A DNA stretch of 64,000 bases from Martinezella lusitana (GTDB lineage: Bacteria > Pseudomonadota > Alphaproteobacteria > Rhizobiales > Rhizobiaceae). How positions within the stretch are numbered: the first letter of the stretch is position 1; the number at the start of each line of letters is the position of its first letter. Positions 15,626 to 24,858 of the stretch are shown here, piece after piece. The notes under the pieces were generated by a model. The model searched no databases, had not been told where the DNA came from, and saw nothing but the letters and a program-made list of their open reading frames with translations. The position numbers and the translations under genes were made by a program. Location: assembly GCF_010668395.1 (NCBI RefSeq), contig NZ_WUEY01000010.1:62001-126000 (forward strand), written 5' to 3'.

Positions 15626-16624
15626 TTGGCAGCTTCATTATCGGATATAGCGGAAAGGGCGGGGGTCTCCATCAAGACCGTCTCCGGCGCGCTGCATGGC
15701 GGCACCGCCCGCATGTCCGAGGAGACGCGGGCGAGGATCAAGGAGATTGCCGAAGAACTCGGCTACGTCACCAACCTGGCCGCGCGCGGCGTGCGGCAAG
15801 GGTGGCTGCCGCTGATCGGCGTCGTTGCCGACGAGCTTATCACTTCACCCTTTGCCACCGAAATCATTCGCGGGCTGGATGGTGCCGCGCGAACGGCGGA
15901 AATGGCGGTATTTGCCATGAACCTCAGCGGAAACCGCGATGTCGGATCGGTTCTGGAAGAGGTGCGCCGGTTCCGTCCGCGTGCCATCGCCTATGCCGCA
16001 ATGTACCACAAGACAGTCGAGCTGCCGCCGGAACTTTCCAAAAGCGTCGGCGTCATGATCAATTGCCGGGAAGCCAGCGGGCGGGTGATCTCGCTGGTGC
16101 CGGACGAAGAGGCGGCCGCGATCGAAGTGACGCGCCATCTGCTCGCGGCGGGCCGGAAGCGTATCGCCTTCATCAATCTGCCCGGTCTTCTGGCCGGCGA
16201 GTTGCGTGAGCAGGGCTTTCGAACCGTGTTGAATGACGCAGGCCTTTCGCCGCTTGCCGTTCTTCCCGCTGTCCGGCGGCCGACATACAGCGATCGCGCC
16301 CCCAGCCTGGTCCTGGCACATGTCACGGCATTGATGGCCGCGGCCGATCGCCCGGATGCCATTCTCTGCGGCAACGATCGTGTCGCCATGGAGGTCTATG
16401 CCGCGCTCCGGCGCGTCGGGGCTGCGATTCCGGATGACGTGGCCGTAGCAAGCTTCGACAACCAGGTCGAAATCGCCTCCCGCCTCGACCCGCCATTGAC
16501 CACGATGGCGCTGCCGCACCGCGCGATGGGGCGTCTTGCCGCGGAAATTCTACTGACCGGACCAAGCAGCCCGGCCAGACTGCTGAAATTGCCGTTCCAG
16601 CTCATGGAACGGTCTTCCGTCTGA
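15626..16624 (+). CDS. LacI-family transcriptional regulator of the fructoside operon
   Basis: The probable start is TTG 15626, 7 nt after GGAGG; a GTG at 15620 overlaps the ribosome site and is less likely. The 332-residue product begins with the HTH LSDIAERAGVSIKTVSGALHG and hinge LAARGVRQG, followed by a periplasmic-binding-like sensor domain with CGNDRVAMEVYAALRR and PDDVAVASFDN. It is in the same direction as the binding protein, permease, GH32 and ATPase genes and is their obvious repressor. The effector is probably a fructoside or its hydrolysis product. Confidence 0.92.
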   Translation: MAASLSDIAERAGVSIKTVSGALHGGTARMSEETRARIKEIAEELGYVTNLAARGVRQGWLPLIGVVADELITSPFATEIIRGLDGAARTAEMAVFAMNLSGNRDVGSVLEEVRRFRPRAIAYAAMYHKTVELPPELSKSVGVMINCREASGRVISLVPDEEAAAIEVTRHLLAAGRKRIAFINLPGLLAGELREQGFRTVLNDAGLSPLAVLPAVRRPTYSDRAPSLVLAHVTALMAAADRPDAILCGNDRVAMEVYAALRRVGAAIPDDVAVASFDNQVEIASRLDPPLTTMALPHRAMGRLAAEILLTGPSSPARLLKLPFQLMERSSV

Positions 16625-16666
16625 AAATTTAGCTGAAACTATACCTGTCAAAAGGAGGAGGGTACT

Positions 16667-17959
16667 ATGGGTAAACGTTTACTTAGATTGCTTCTGGCTT
16701 CTGCCACGCTGATGGCAACTGCTGCGCTCGCCGATGCAAAGACCGTCATTCACATGATGCATCAGGGCGACCCGGGCTGGGTCAAGACCTATGCGGATGT
16801 CGCAAAGCGTTTCGAAGACGCCAATCCCGACGTCGATGTCGAGTTCATCTACGCGCCGCACGATGCCTACAACGAGAAGTTCAGCGCTGCCGTCATGGCC
16901 AAACAGCTTCCCGACATCATGGAGATCGACGCTCCCTTTCTCGCCAATTATGTCTGGTCCGGCTATTTGCAGCCGATCAAGCCGCTGATCGACAAGGACA
17001 TCATCGACGACATGACGGCGTCCAATATCTCCCAGGGAACCTATCCGATCGACAAGGCTCTCTATGCGGTTGGCCTGACGGACTCCTCCGTCGTGCTCTA
17101 CGGCAACAGGAAGTATCTGGAGGCGATCGGCGCCCGCATCCCGAAATCGGTCGATGATGCCTGGACCCGCCCGGAATTCGAAGGCTATCTCGAAAAACTC
17201 TCCAAGCTCGATGGCGTGAAATGGCCGATCGATATCTTCCGCGGTTATGGCATCAAGACGGAATGGGTGACTTATGCCTATGGTCCGCTGTTGGAAAGTG
17301 CCGGCTGCGATCTGATCGACCGCAAGACCTGGAAGGCGGCGGGCACGCTCGACAGCGATGCATGTGTCGGCGCGCTGACCATGATGCAGAGCTGGGTAAA
17401 GAACGGCTGGGTCGTTCCGGGATCGTCGGGGACCAATCAGTTTTATGCCGAAGGCCGTCCTGCCGCGCTCGCGCTCGGTGGCCACTGGTTCTATGCCGAA
17501 GCCGCCGCCGCCATGAAGGACGATATCGTCGTCCTGCCGCTGCCGAAGCTCGGCGACAAGGGCGCCAGCCCGAATGGCACCTGGATATGGGGCATTACCA
17601 AGACATCCGAACATCCCGATGTCGCCGGAAAGTTCCTGAGTTTCCTGCTGAAAGACAAGGAATACCGAGACTTTGCCAAGCAGGAATCGGCCTTTCCGGG
17701 GCTGAAAAGCTTTGCGGCGGACTCGCCGCTCTACGCACCGGGCGGCGCCATGGCGGTCGCCTTCGAGCAGGCTTCGAAGACGGCGGTTGCCCGTCCGCCG
17801 CACCCTGCCTACCCGGCGATCACCTCGGCCTTCATGACGGCCGTCGACAAGGCCTTCAACGGCGGTGACGTCAAGGATGCCTTGTCCGAGGCTGCCCGGA
17901 AGATCGACGAGGATATCGACGACAATGCCGGCTATCCGCCCTTCGACGCCCAGCAATGA
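16667..17959 (+). CDS. ABC sugar transporter substrate-binding protein (family 1)
   Basis: The ATG follows AAGGAGGAGG. The 430-residue protein has a Sec signal peptide of about 24 residues ending ALADA, then the family 1 (MalE-like) fold: MHQGDPGWVKTYADVAKRFE, PDIMEIDAPF, and the C-terminal GKFLSFLLKDKEYR region. It binds an oligosaccharide in the periplasm. With two MalF/MalG permeases, a UgpC-type ATPase and a GH32 enzyme in the same operon, the ligand is probably sucrose, a fructo-oligosaccharide or levan fragment. A 10-bp perfect hairpin separates it from the first permease gene and may keep binding-protein mRNA in excess. Confidence 0.93.
   Translation: MGKRLLRLLLASATLMATAALADAKTVIHMMHQGDPGWVKTYADVAKRFEDANPDVDVEFIYAPHDAYNEKFSAAVMAKQLPDIMEIDAPFLANYVWSGYLQPIKPLIDKDIIDDMTASNISQGTYPIDKALYAVGLTDSSVVLYGNRKYLEAIGARIPKSVDDAWTRPEFEGYLEKLSKLDGVKWPIDIFRGYGIKTEWVTYAYGPLLESAGCDLIDRKTWKAAGTLDSDACVGALTMMQSWVKNGWVVPGSSGTNQFYAEGRPAALALGGHWFYAEAAAAMKDDIVVLPLPKLGDKGASPNGTWIWGITKTSEHPDVAGKFLSFLLKDKEYRDFAKQESAFPGLKSFAADSPLYAPGGAMAVAFEQASKTAVARPPHPAYPAITSAFMTAVDKAFNGGDVKDALSEAARKIDEDIDDNAGYPPFDAQQ
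16671..16682. promoter_or_regulatory. LacI-type operator overlapping codons 2-6 of the binding-protein gene
   Basis: GTAAACGTTTAC is a perfect 12-bp palindrome with a central CG, similar in core to the site at 15595-15612. It lies directly after the ATG at 16667, so it is part of the coding sequence (Gly-Lys-Arg-Leu-Leu). A repressor bound here would act as a roadblock just downstream of the promoter. Confidence 0.65.
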
Positions 17960-17970
17960 TCCCTGATACC

Positions 17971-17997
17971 CGGGGCCGGCGCTTCAAGCCGGCCCCG
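17971..17997 (+). terminator. Intercistronic hairpin after the sugar-binding-protein gene
   Basis: CGGGGCCGGC and its exact complement enclose a 7-nt loop, starting 11 bp after the stop codon. The operon continues into the permease genes 41 bp later and there is no T-run. A partial terminator or mRNA-stabilising element is therefore more likely than full termination. Confidence 0.65.
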
Positions 17998-18038
17998 AAG
18001 AATGACGCCGTGAACCCGACCATTGCGAGGAGGAGACC

Positions 18039-18971
18039 ATGACATTGCAACAATCGTCCGTTGCCGGTCGATCGCGTCCCGGCACGCGCCGCGATCCCGG
18101 ACGGCTGACCCAGGAAATACTGATGATTGCGCCGGCGGTTCTGCTGCTGGCCTGCTTTCTGATTGCCCCTTTCCTGTTGTCGTTCTGGACGTCGATGACC
18201 AACCAGCCGCTGGTGCCGAGGCCGACGCCGGTCCGCTTCATCGGCTTGCAGAATTTCATCCGCATCTTCAACGACCCGTTGTTCTGGACCTCGCTGTGGA
18301 ACGTGTCGCGGTTCACTCTTTGGGTGCTTCCGGTTCAGTGCGGCATGGCCTTCGCCACCGCATTGCTGCTGCATCAGAAGATTCCCTGCCGCAATCTGCT
18401 TCGCAGCATGTTCTTCCTGCCGGCCATCACCTCCATGGTCGTGGTCTGCGTCGTCTGGAGCACGCTATTTCAGTATCCGAGCGGACCGCTCAACCAGATC
18501 GTCGGCTTTCTCTCCGCCGGTCACATAAAGCCGATCGATTGGCTCGGCGATCCCAGCTGGGCGATGTTTTCCATCGTGCTGCTGTCCGCCTGGCAGGCTT
18601 ACGGCTTCCAGATGATCATCTATCTCGCCGGGCTGCAGGGCATACCCGACGAACTTTATGATGCCGCAAGGATCGACGGCGCCAACGCTTTGGGCCGCTT
18701 CTGGCATGTGACGATGCCCGGCCTCAGGCCAACCCATGTCTTCGTCCTGGTCATCACCACCATCCAGGCCTTCAAGCTCTATACCCAGGTCGCGATCCTG
18801 ACCCAGGGCGGCCCGAAGGGAAGTACGGAAACGGTCGTCCATTACATGGTGCGATCCGGGTTTGGCGAGCAGAAGCTCGGTTATGCCTCGGCCGTCTCCG
18901 TCATCCTGTTTGTCATCGTGCTCGCAATCGCGCTGCTCCAACGCCAACTGCTGAGGCGCTTCGATGTCTGA
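18039..18971 (+). CDS. ABC sugar transporter permease (MalF/UgpA-like)
   Basis: The 310-residue integral membrane protein has six predicted membrane segments, the first at about 27-50. The cytoplasmic EAA-type loop reads LYDAARIDGANALGRFWHVTMP, matching the MalF group. It starts after GAGGAGG and its 3' end overlaps the next permease gene by 8 bp. It forms the inner-membrane channel with the partner at 18964-19848. Confidence 0.93.
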   Translation: MTLQQSSVAGRSRPGTRRDPGRLTQEILMIAPAVLLLACFLIAPFLLSFWTSMTNQPLVPRPTPVRFIGLQNFIRIFNDPLFWTSLWNVSRFTLWVLPVQCGMAFATALLLHQKIPCRNLLRSMFFLPAITSMVVVCVVWSTLFQYPSGPLNQIVGFLSAGHIKPIDWLGDPSWAMFSIVLLSAWQAYGFQMIIYLAGLQGIPDELYDAARIDGANALGRFWHVTMPGLRPTHVFVLVITTIQAFKLYTQVAILTQGGPKGSTETVVHYMVRSGFGEQKLGYASAVSVILFVIVLAIALLQRQLLRRFDV

Positions 18972-19848
18972 TATCGCTCTTCCCCAGTCCCTGTCCGTCG
19001 TGCGTTCCGGCAGGAGATCCCTGCGCATCGTGCAGACCGTCTGTATCTTCATCATTGCGCTCGTGGTGATCTCGCCGCTGTTCATGCTGTTCATAGCCAG
19101 CCTCAAGGAGGATCGTTTCCAGATCCTCGCGGACATGGGCAGTTTCCGGGCCTTCTGGGTTTCGAAGCCGACGCTGGCGAACTTCCAGGAGATCGCCCAT
19201 TTTTCCGGCGAGCTCGCATTCGGGCGTTATCTCGCCAATTCGCTGTTGATCCTCGTGGTCACGGTCGGCTCGGGCCTCGTCATCAATTCCATGGCCGGTT
19301 TCGTCCTGGCGTGGGGATCGTTGCGCGGAAAGGCGATATTGCTGTCGCTCGTGGTGGCGCTTTATATCATCCCGCAGGAGAGCATCATCATGCCGCTTGT
19401 GGTGATGATGTCGCGCGCCGGGATGACGGATACCTTCGCGGTGCAGATCCTGCCGTGGGTGGCAAGCCCGCTATACATTTTCCTGTTCTACCAGTTCTTC
19501 GCCCAGCTCCCGAAGGAGCTCTACGAAGCCGCCGAAATCGATGGTGCGTCGGTTTTTCGCATCTACCGCTCGATCTACCTGCCGCTCAGCCTTCCGGCGC
19601 TTGCGACCGTTTCCATCCTGATGGGCATCGAGAGCTGGAACCAGTATCTCTGGCCGACGCTGGTGACGCAGACGGACTATGCGCGGCCCATCTCCGTCGC
19701 CATCGCCACGTTCTTCGGCCAGGACAACATCTACTGGGATCGCGCCATGGCGGCCTCCGTCCTGATGATGCTTCCTATTCTTGCTCTCTATCTGGCGTTC
19801 CAGCGCTGGTTCGTGAGCTCATTTATCGGCTCCGCCGTAAAAGGTTGA
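18964..19848 (+). CDS. ABC sugar transporter permease (MalG/UgpE-like)
   Basis: This 294-residue membrane protein is the second half of the channel. It has a first membrane helix near 25-45 and the MalG-type EAA loop LYEAAEIDGASVFRIYRSIYLP. It overlaps the preceding permease gene by 8 bp and ends 3 bp before the GH32 gene, which indicates translational coupling. Confidence 0.93.
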   Translation: MSDIALPQSLSVVRSGRRSLRIVQTVCIFIIALVVISPLFMLFIASLKEDRFQILADMGSFRAFWVSKPTLANFQEIAHFSGELAFGRYLANSLLILVVTVGSGLVINSMAGFVLAWGSLRGKAILLSLVVALYIIPQESIIMPLVVMMSRAGMTDTFAVQILPWVASPLYIFLFYQFFAQLPKELYEAAEIDGASVFRIYRSIYLPLSLPALATVSILMGIESWNQYLWPTLVTQTDYARPISVAIATFFGQDNIYWDRAMAASVLMMLPILALYLAFQRWFVSSFIGSAVKG

Positions 19849-19851
19849 TTG

Positions 19852-21564
19852 ATGACTAGCCAGGCAATAACCACACCACCCGCATTGAAGACGATAGACG
19901 CCGAACTTGGCGCAGGCTCCGTCATTCATCTTTGGCTGAAGGCGCGCCGATCTGATCGGACGGCCACGCTCTCGATAAATATCGACGGCGTGAGCATTGT
20001 CGATATCGTCGTGGTTCGAACGGAGGAGTTCGAATTCCACGAGGTCACGCTGTCTGTCGGAGGACGAGCCGAGCTCGGTTACAACAGTTCGGATGTCGCC
20101 ATCTCGGTCATCTATGCCTTCCATCCGGCGCGGGTGCTCGAAGAGGGCATCGAGGTTCTCCATCATGCACCGGAAAATGCTGCGCCCTCCCTGGCAAACG
20201 GCTATCATTTCCGACCGCCTTTCGGCTGGATGAACGATCCCAACGGTTTTGGCCGCTTCGGCGGGCTGGCGCATCTCTTCTACCAGCATTATCCGCACAG
20301 CCTGCGCTGGAATACCATGCACTGGGGGCATGCGGTTTCGAAGGATTACCTTCGCTGGAAGCACCTGCCGGTCTTCCTGTTTCCATCGGCCGAGCTTTCC
20401 GAGCGTGCCGACGGCCGCGGTGGTGCCTTCTCCGGTTCCGCAATCCCTGTTGCCGGACAAGGCGGGGAGGCGATCCGCATCTTCTTCACCGAGCAGATGC
20501 GTGACCGCAAGCCGGAGGAGCAGATCCAGCTTTCCGCTCTTTGTAGCGACGAACTCTCGACGCAAACGCCCGCGATCATCCTGCCGGAGCGTCCTGAGGG
20601 ATTGGGCCTCACGCAAGATTTTCGGGATCCCTATGTGTTCAAGGGGCCGGACAGCGTTTGGAAGATGTTGCTCGGCAGCCGCGACAAGGCAGGCGGTGTC
20701 GTGCTCCTCTATGAAACGTCGGACCCGCAGGGGGCGAATGGATGGGTCTTTCTGGGGCCGCTGCACCGCGAGGACCGGTATGGCATGACGGCGGCGGAAT
20801 GCCCGTGCATGGTGCCGCTGGGCGCCGTGGATGCGGCGCAGACGCGCTGGGCGCTGATTTTCGGGCTTTTGACCAGCCGGGATCCGGCGACGGGCCGGCG
20901 CAACATGACGTCCGCGACGGTCGGCCGCTTCGACGGACGCAATTTCCAGCCGGAGCTGGAACAGGAGCTGGATTTCGGCTCCGACGCCTATGCGTTCCAG
21001 GCTTTCGTCGACGGGGACGAGCCGGTCGGCATCGCGTGGTTGGCGAACTGGACCGACGTTTCGAAGAGAGAGGACTTTCCAACAGCAATGACCTTGCCGC
21101 GCCGCGTCCTGTGGAACGGCGAAGCCGTCCTCACTCCGCCGGTCGAAAGCGCCGAAGGACTTCGTCAATCGTTGCTCGACGATCGCCGGCTGGCCGGCGG
21201 CGATCGTCTGGAATTCGAAAACGGCGCAATCGAAATCGAGCTCGACCTGTCCGTTGCCGGCGGGCCGTTCGAACTGCTCTTCGAACATCCGGAGGTCGAT
21301 CTCGGATTGCGGCTCGGCGCCGATGGCCTGGAAATTCTCTTCGATCGCCGGAATGGCAAGACATCGCCCCGCTATCTGGCGGCCGGTGCGCGCCCTTCGC
21401 ATCTGCGTATCTTCCTGGATGCCGGATCGATCGAGGTTTTTGCCGATAACGGCCGCTGGACCGGAACGAAGCGCCTGCCGGACTTTGCCGAGATGCGCGC
21501 CGCGCGCCTGTCGGCCGCCGAAGGCGTCGTCCTTTCTGCCCGCGTCTGGCAGCTCAAACTTTAA
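19852..21564 (+). CDS. GH32 beta-fructosidase, cytoplasmic, with extra N-terminal beta domain
   Basis: The start is ATG 19852 with AAAAGG 7 nt upstream; a TTG three bases earlier is less likely. The catalytic residues of family GH32 are present: nucleophile D129 in WMNDPNG, transition-state stabiliser D259 in FRDP and acid/base E316 in AECPC. About 115 residues of predicted beta structure precede the five-bladed propeller, longer than usual, and the C-terminal beta-sandwich is complete (GSIEVFADNGRWTGTKR). There is no signal peptide, so hydrolysis occurs after import. It sits between permease and ATPase genes, so it should split imported sucrose or short fructans into fructose and the remaining sugar. 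Confidence 0.93.
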   Translation: MTSQAITTPPALKTIDAELGAGSVIHLWLKARRSDRTATLSINIDGVSIVDIVVVRTEEFEFHEVTLSVGGRAELGYNSSDVAISVIYAFHPARVLEEGIEVLHHAPENAAPSLANGYHFRPPFGWMNDPNGFGRFGGLAHLFYQHYPHSLRWNTMHWGHAVSKDYLRWKHLPVFLFPSAELSERADGRGGAFSGSAIPVAGQGGEAIRIFFTEQMRDRKPEEQIQLSALCSDELSTQTPAIILPERPEGLGLTQDFRDPYVFKGPDSVWKMLLGSRDKAGGVVLLYETSDPQGANGWVFLGPLHREDRYGMTAAECPCMVPLGAVDAAQTRWALIFGLLTSRDPATGRRNMTSATVGRFDGRNFQPELEQELDFGSDAYAFQAFVDGDEPVGIAWLANWTDVSKREDFPTAMTLPRRVLWNGEAVLTPPVESAEGLRQSLLDDRRLAGGDRLEFENGAIEIELDLSVAGGPFELLFEHPEVDLGLRLGADGLEILFDRRNGKTSPRYLAAGARPSHLRIFLDAGSIEVFADNGRWTGTKRLPDFAEMRAARLSAAEGVVLSARVWQLKL

Positions 21565-21582
21565 CCGGGAGGAGATACTATC

Positions 21583-22635
21583 ATGGCATCCGTCGCAATC
21601 GATCAGGTCCATAAACAATATGGCGCCGCATCCGTGATCCACGGCGTCTCCGTCCACATCGAGGATGGCGAGTTCGTCACCCTTGTCGGTCCCTCCGGCT
21701 GCGGCAAGTCCACCCTGCTGCGCATGCTGGCGGGACTGGAGGACATTAGCGGTGGCCAGATCATGATCGGGGGCCGCGTCGTCAACGATGTACCGCCCAA
21801 GGAGCGCGACATCGCCATGGTTTTTCAGAGCTATGCGCTCTATCCGCATATGACGGTTGAGGAAAACATGGGCTTCGCCCTGAAACTGCAAGGCCAGGGC
21901 AAGGCGGCGATTGCGAAACGTGTTCGCGAGGCGGCCGGCATTCTGGCTCTTGAGCCGCTCCTGGGCCGGCTGCCCAAGCAGCTTTCGGGCGGTCAGCGGC
22001 AGCGCGTCGCGATGGGACGCGCCATCGTGCGCCACCCGAAGGTATTTCTGTTCGATGAGCCCTTGTCCAACCTCGACGCCAAGCTCCGCGTGACCATGCG
22101 CGCCGAGATCAAGCAATTGCACCAGCGTCTGAAGACGACGACGGTCTACGTCACCCACGATCAGGTGGAAGCCATGACGATGGCCGACAAGATCGTCGTC
22201 ATGCGAGCCGGTCGCATCGAGCAGGTAGGCCGGCCGCTGGAGCTTTACGATCGGCCGGCGAACACCTTTGTCGCAACGTTCATAGGCTCTCCCGCGATGA
22301 ACCTTTTTGAGGGAAAGGTCGATGACGGGCGCTTCGTGCTCGATGACGGTACGGTATTTCCCTTGCCTGCCGGCACACACAATGCCCAGATCCGCAGCTA
22401 TGGCATCAGGCCCGAACATCTGGCCATTTCCGATGGCGAACCGGGCGTTGCCGCGACGGTTCAACTCGTTGAGCCAACCGGCGCGGAAACGATGCTGGTC
22501 GCGAAAATCGGCAACCAGACCGCGACGATCGTACTTCGCGACCGCATCGACGTCCGATCAGGGCAGAACATCACGTTGAGCGTCGACCAGACAAAGGTTC
22601 ATCTGTTCGATGGCGCTGGAGCCAGAATATCGTAG
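21583..22635 (+). CDS. ABC sugar transporter ATP-binding protein (UgpC/MalK-like)
   Basis: The 350-residue ATPase has Walker A GPSGCGKST (36-44), signature LSGGQ (134-138), Walker B with DEP at 158-160, switch H192 and the C-terminal MalK-type regulatory OB-fold from about 235 (GSPAMNLFEGKV, SYGIRPEHLAI). It starts 18 bp after the GH32 gene behind GGGAGGAG. It powers import through the two permeases of this operon and is the last gene of the unit. Confidence 0.95.
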   Translation: MASVAIDQVHKQYGAASVIHGVSVHIEDGEFVTLVGPSGCGKSTLLRMLAGLEDISGGQIMIGGRVVNDVPPKERDIAMVFQSYALYPHMTVEENMGFALKLQGQGKAAIAKRVREAAGILALEPLLGRLPKQLSGGQRQRVAMGRAIVRHPKVFLFDEPLSNLDAKLRVTMRAEIKQLHQRLKTTTVYVTHDQVEAMTMADKIVVMRAGRIEQVGRPLELYDRPANTFVATFIGSPAMNLFEGKVDDGRFVLDDGTVFPLPAGTHNAQIRSYGIRPEHLAISDGEPGVAATVQLVEPTGAETMLVAKIGNQTATIVLRDRIDVRSGQNITLSVDQTKVHLFDGAGARIS

Positions 22636-22873
22636 GCTATTGGAGCCTATGAGGCGTGAGCGGAGGAGTTTGGGAGAGGCTCCCTGAAATTCAGGAGCAT
22701 GATCGATGCCTTCCGCAATGCTGAAGGCTGCAGGCCGGATTTGAAGAGTGTGAGTTTCATGCCGGACCGCGACCTGCGCGCGGATCGAGCCAACCGGCAT
22801 ATCTCGTCTGCAAGCGCGGTCTCTTGCGGAAAATCCCGGCAGGCGCTCCATGGCCAAGGCGCTTGCCCGAGAG

Positions 22874-22896
22874 CACTACCCGAGAATCGGGTAGTG
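22874..22896. terminator. Bidirectional-type hairpin between ATPase and cold-shock genes
   Basis: CACTACCCGA and TCGGGTAGTG form a perfect 10-bp stem around GAA. It lies 16 bp past the stop of the minus-strand cold-shock gene and downstream of the plus-strand sugar operon, so it could serve both converging transcripts. There is no clear U-run on either side. The rest of 22636-22911 shows no gene. Confidence 0.65.
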
Positions 22897-22911
22897 CCTT
22901 GTCTACGGTAA

Positions 22912-23115
22912 TCAGAGCGGCCTGACGTTTTCCGCCTTGGACTTGCCGGTCTTGCGATCCTGACCCAGATCGTAGGAAACCGACTGTCCCTCTCTCAGCA
23001 CGTCGCCATATTGCAGTGCGGAGACATGCACAAAAACATCAGCTCCTCCGGTTTCCGGGGTGATGAAGCCAAAGCCTTTGTCGGTGTTGAAAAACTTAAC
23101 CTTGCCAGTCGGCAT
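22912..23115 (-). CDS. Cold-shock domain protein (CspA family)
   Basis: The 67-residue protein is a single five-stranded cold-shock domain with RNP1 KGFGFI and RNP2 VFVHVS. It binds single-stranded nucleic acid and melts mRNA structure. GAGG lies 6 nt before the ATG. The C-terminus is Lys/Arg rich (QDRKTGKSKAENV). The upstream 280 bp (23116-23398) contain no other gene and probably include a long 5' leader, which is usual for this family. The gene stands alone. Confidence 0.97.
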   Translation of the reverse strand: MPTGKVKFFNTDKGFGFITPETGGADVFVHVSALQYGDVLREGQSVSYDLGQDRKTGKSKAENVRPL

Positions 23116-23398
23116 GAGAATCCTCTTGTTCTTCTCGTTAATCGCGTCGGCAATCTAGCGGTCAGCTATCGATGGATCAAGCTGATCTGCGGCAGACGCC
23201 GGGGGAGATCTTAGGATTTATTGCATGAAATGGGTATTCGGGGGCATTTTTCTCTGTCGCTCCGTTGCGAGCATATTCAGTGCGCAACCCGCGCGACGGC
23301 GCTCGCCGCTCCTTTCCAGATCATATCGTGAAGGTCTCGTGTTGCTGCCGGTCGGGAGGATCGAGCCGTATCTTCATCCGTCCCCTCCCATTTTTCCA

Positions 23399-24799
23399 TC
23401 AGCCTACGGCCGCCATCTTGCCTGTCTGCTTCGAGCCGCGGGCCACGATCATGCCGATCACTGCCGCGATCGGGATAAGCCAGGGCGCGTAGTCGAGGAA
23501 GCCGAGGCTGCCTGTGAGTGTCGAATAGTTGATGATGATCAACACTGCCGCCGCCACGAGGCCGGCGCTCGCAAGGATGGCGATCAGCAGGTTGAGCGTT
23601 GACCCCGGTTCCTTGCTCGTCCGCCAGGTAAACACGCAGACGGACACGGAGGTGGCTGCCTGCAGCAGGATGATGCCGAGTGCGGCAAGGCCGAAGGTGC
23701 TGGACAGCACGGTCATCAGCGGATCGGCCCCGCCGATCGCAAAGAGCGCGACCAGGAGCGATGTGATGACCGTGACCACGACGCTGGCTATATGCGGCGA
23801 CTGCAGTCGCGGATGCAGGTTGCCGAGCATCCCCGGCAGCATGCCTTCACGACCGAGCGAGAAGAGATAGCGTGAGGCGGCGTTGTGAAGCGCGATCGTC
23901 GCAGCCAGCGCGCTGGTCACCATCAGAAATTCGACCGCAACGGTAAACACCGGATATGTGTATTGGCCGAAGGCCCTGAAAACGAGCGTGCCGGGATTTT
24001 CGCCGGCGGCGGCCACGACCTTGTCGTCACCGAAAGCGACAATGACGCTCCACATGGCGATAGCATAGAAGACCGCGATGAAGATGACGGCTGCGATCAA
24101 TGCCCGGCTGACCGTCTTGTGCCCCTCGCGCGCTTCCTCGCTGTAGATGGCAGCGGATTCGAAACCCAGGAACGACACGAAAGCGAACATCAGGCCGACG
24201 CCGAAGGAGCCGCTGAAGATGGTGGAGGGGCTGAAGGACGTATAGGTGACATGCGCCGGGCTGCCGGGAGAAAAGACGGAAATGGTCAGAACCACCAGGA
24301 TCAGCACTTCGAGCGTGAGGAACACCGCCAGCAGGCGGGCGCCGAGCGTGATCTCGCGATAGCCGATCAGCGCCACCACTGCCAGGGCAAGCGCTGCCCA
24401 GACCACCCAGGAAAGATCGACATGGAGGTTTTCGGCGAAAAATACATTGGCGAAAAAGCCGAAACCGGCGGCGCTGCCGACCACCATCATGCCGTAGACG
24501 ACGATGGCGACGAAAGCCGCCGCACCGCCCGCATAGGGACCAAGCCCGTGCCGCACATAGGCGTAAAACGCGCCCGAATGCTGGATGTGCGGGCTCATGC
24601 GCACGAAGCCGACTGCAAACAGGATCAGCACCAGACCGGCGATGAGATAGGACCCTGGCATGCCGACGCCGTTCCCGAGCAAGACTCCGAGCGCGCCGTT
24701 GCCGGCGACGGCGGCAAGCGGCGCGGCCGCGGCGACGACCAGAAAAAAGATATCAAGCGTGTGCAAGGTGCGCTTGGGCGCAGTTGAAAATGTAGACAT
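23399..24799 (-). CDS. APC-superfamily amino-acid permease
   Basis: I place the start at ATG 24797-24799 (MSTFSTAPKRTLHTLDIFF), as the longer frame adds only a polar, non-conserved stretch. The 466-residue product has about 12 membrane helices, including the opening helix AAAAPLAAVAGNGALG and the conserved FVSFLGFESAAIYSEEAR of the amino-acid/polyamine/organocation family. It is a secondary importer, probably for an amino acid or amide. It follows a small exported protein and a nitrilase-like amidase on the same strand. That suggests uptake of the amidase substrate or a product. Confidence 0.9.
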   Translation of the reverse strand: MSTFSTAPKRTLHTLDIFFLVVAAAAPLAAVAGNGALGVLLGNGVGMPGSYLIAGLVLILFAVGFVRMSPHIQHSGAFYAYVRHGLGPYAGGAAAFVAIVVYGMMVVGSAAGFGFFANVFFAENLHVDLSWVVWAALALAVVALIGYREITLGARLLAVFLTLEVLILVVLTISVFSPGSPAHVTYTSFSPSTIFSGSFGVGLMFAFVSFLGFESAAIYSEEAREGHKTVSRALIAAVIFIAVFYAIAMWSVIVAFGDDKVVAAAGENPGTLVFRAFGQYTYPVFTVAVEFLMVTSALAATIALHNAASRYLFSLGREGMLPGMLGNLHPRLQSPHIASVVVTVITSLLVALFAIGGADPLMTVLSSTFGLAALGIILLQAATSVSVCVFTWRTSKEPGSTLNLLIAILASAGLVAAAVLIIINYSTLTGSLGFLDYAPWLIPIAAVIGMIVARGSKQTGKMAAVG

Positions 24800-24858
24800 G
24801 ACTTGGTGTCCGAATAGGGGCTGGGGGAACGGTTGGCCGCAGTTGGCGTGACATCTGC

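Noticed and set aside
19819..22464. Very long minus-strand open frame (881 codons) opposite the GH32 and ATPase genes
   Set aside because: It is antisense to two genes with complete catalytic motifs, has no ribosome site or domain, and is the expected by-product of high-GC third-position bias.
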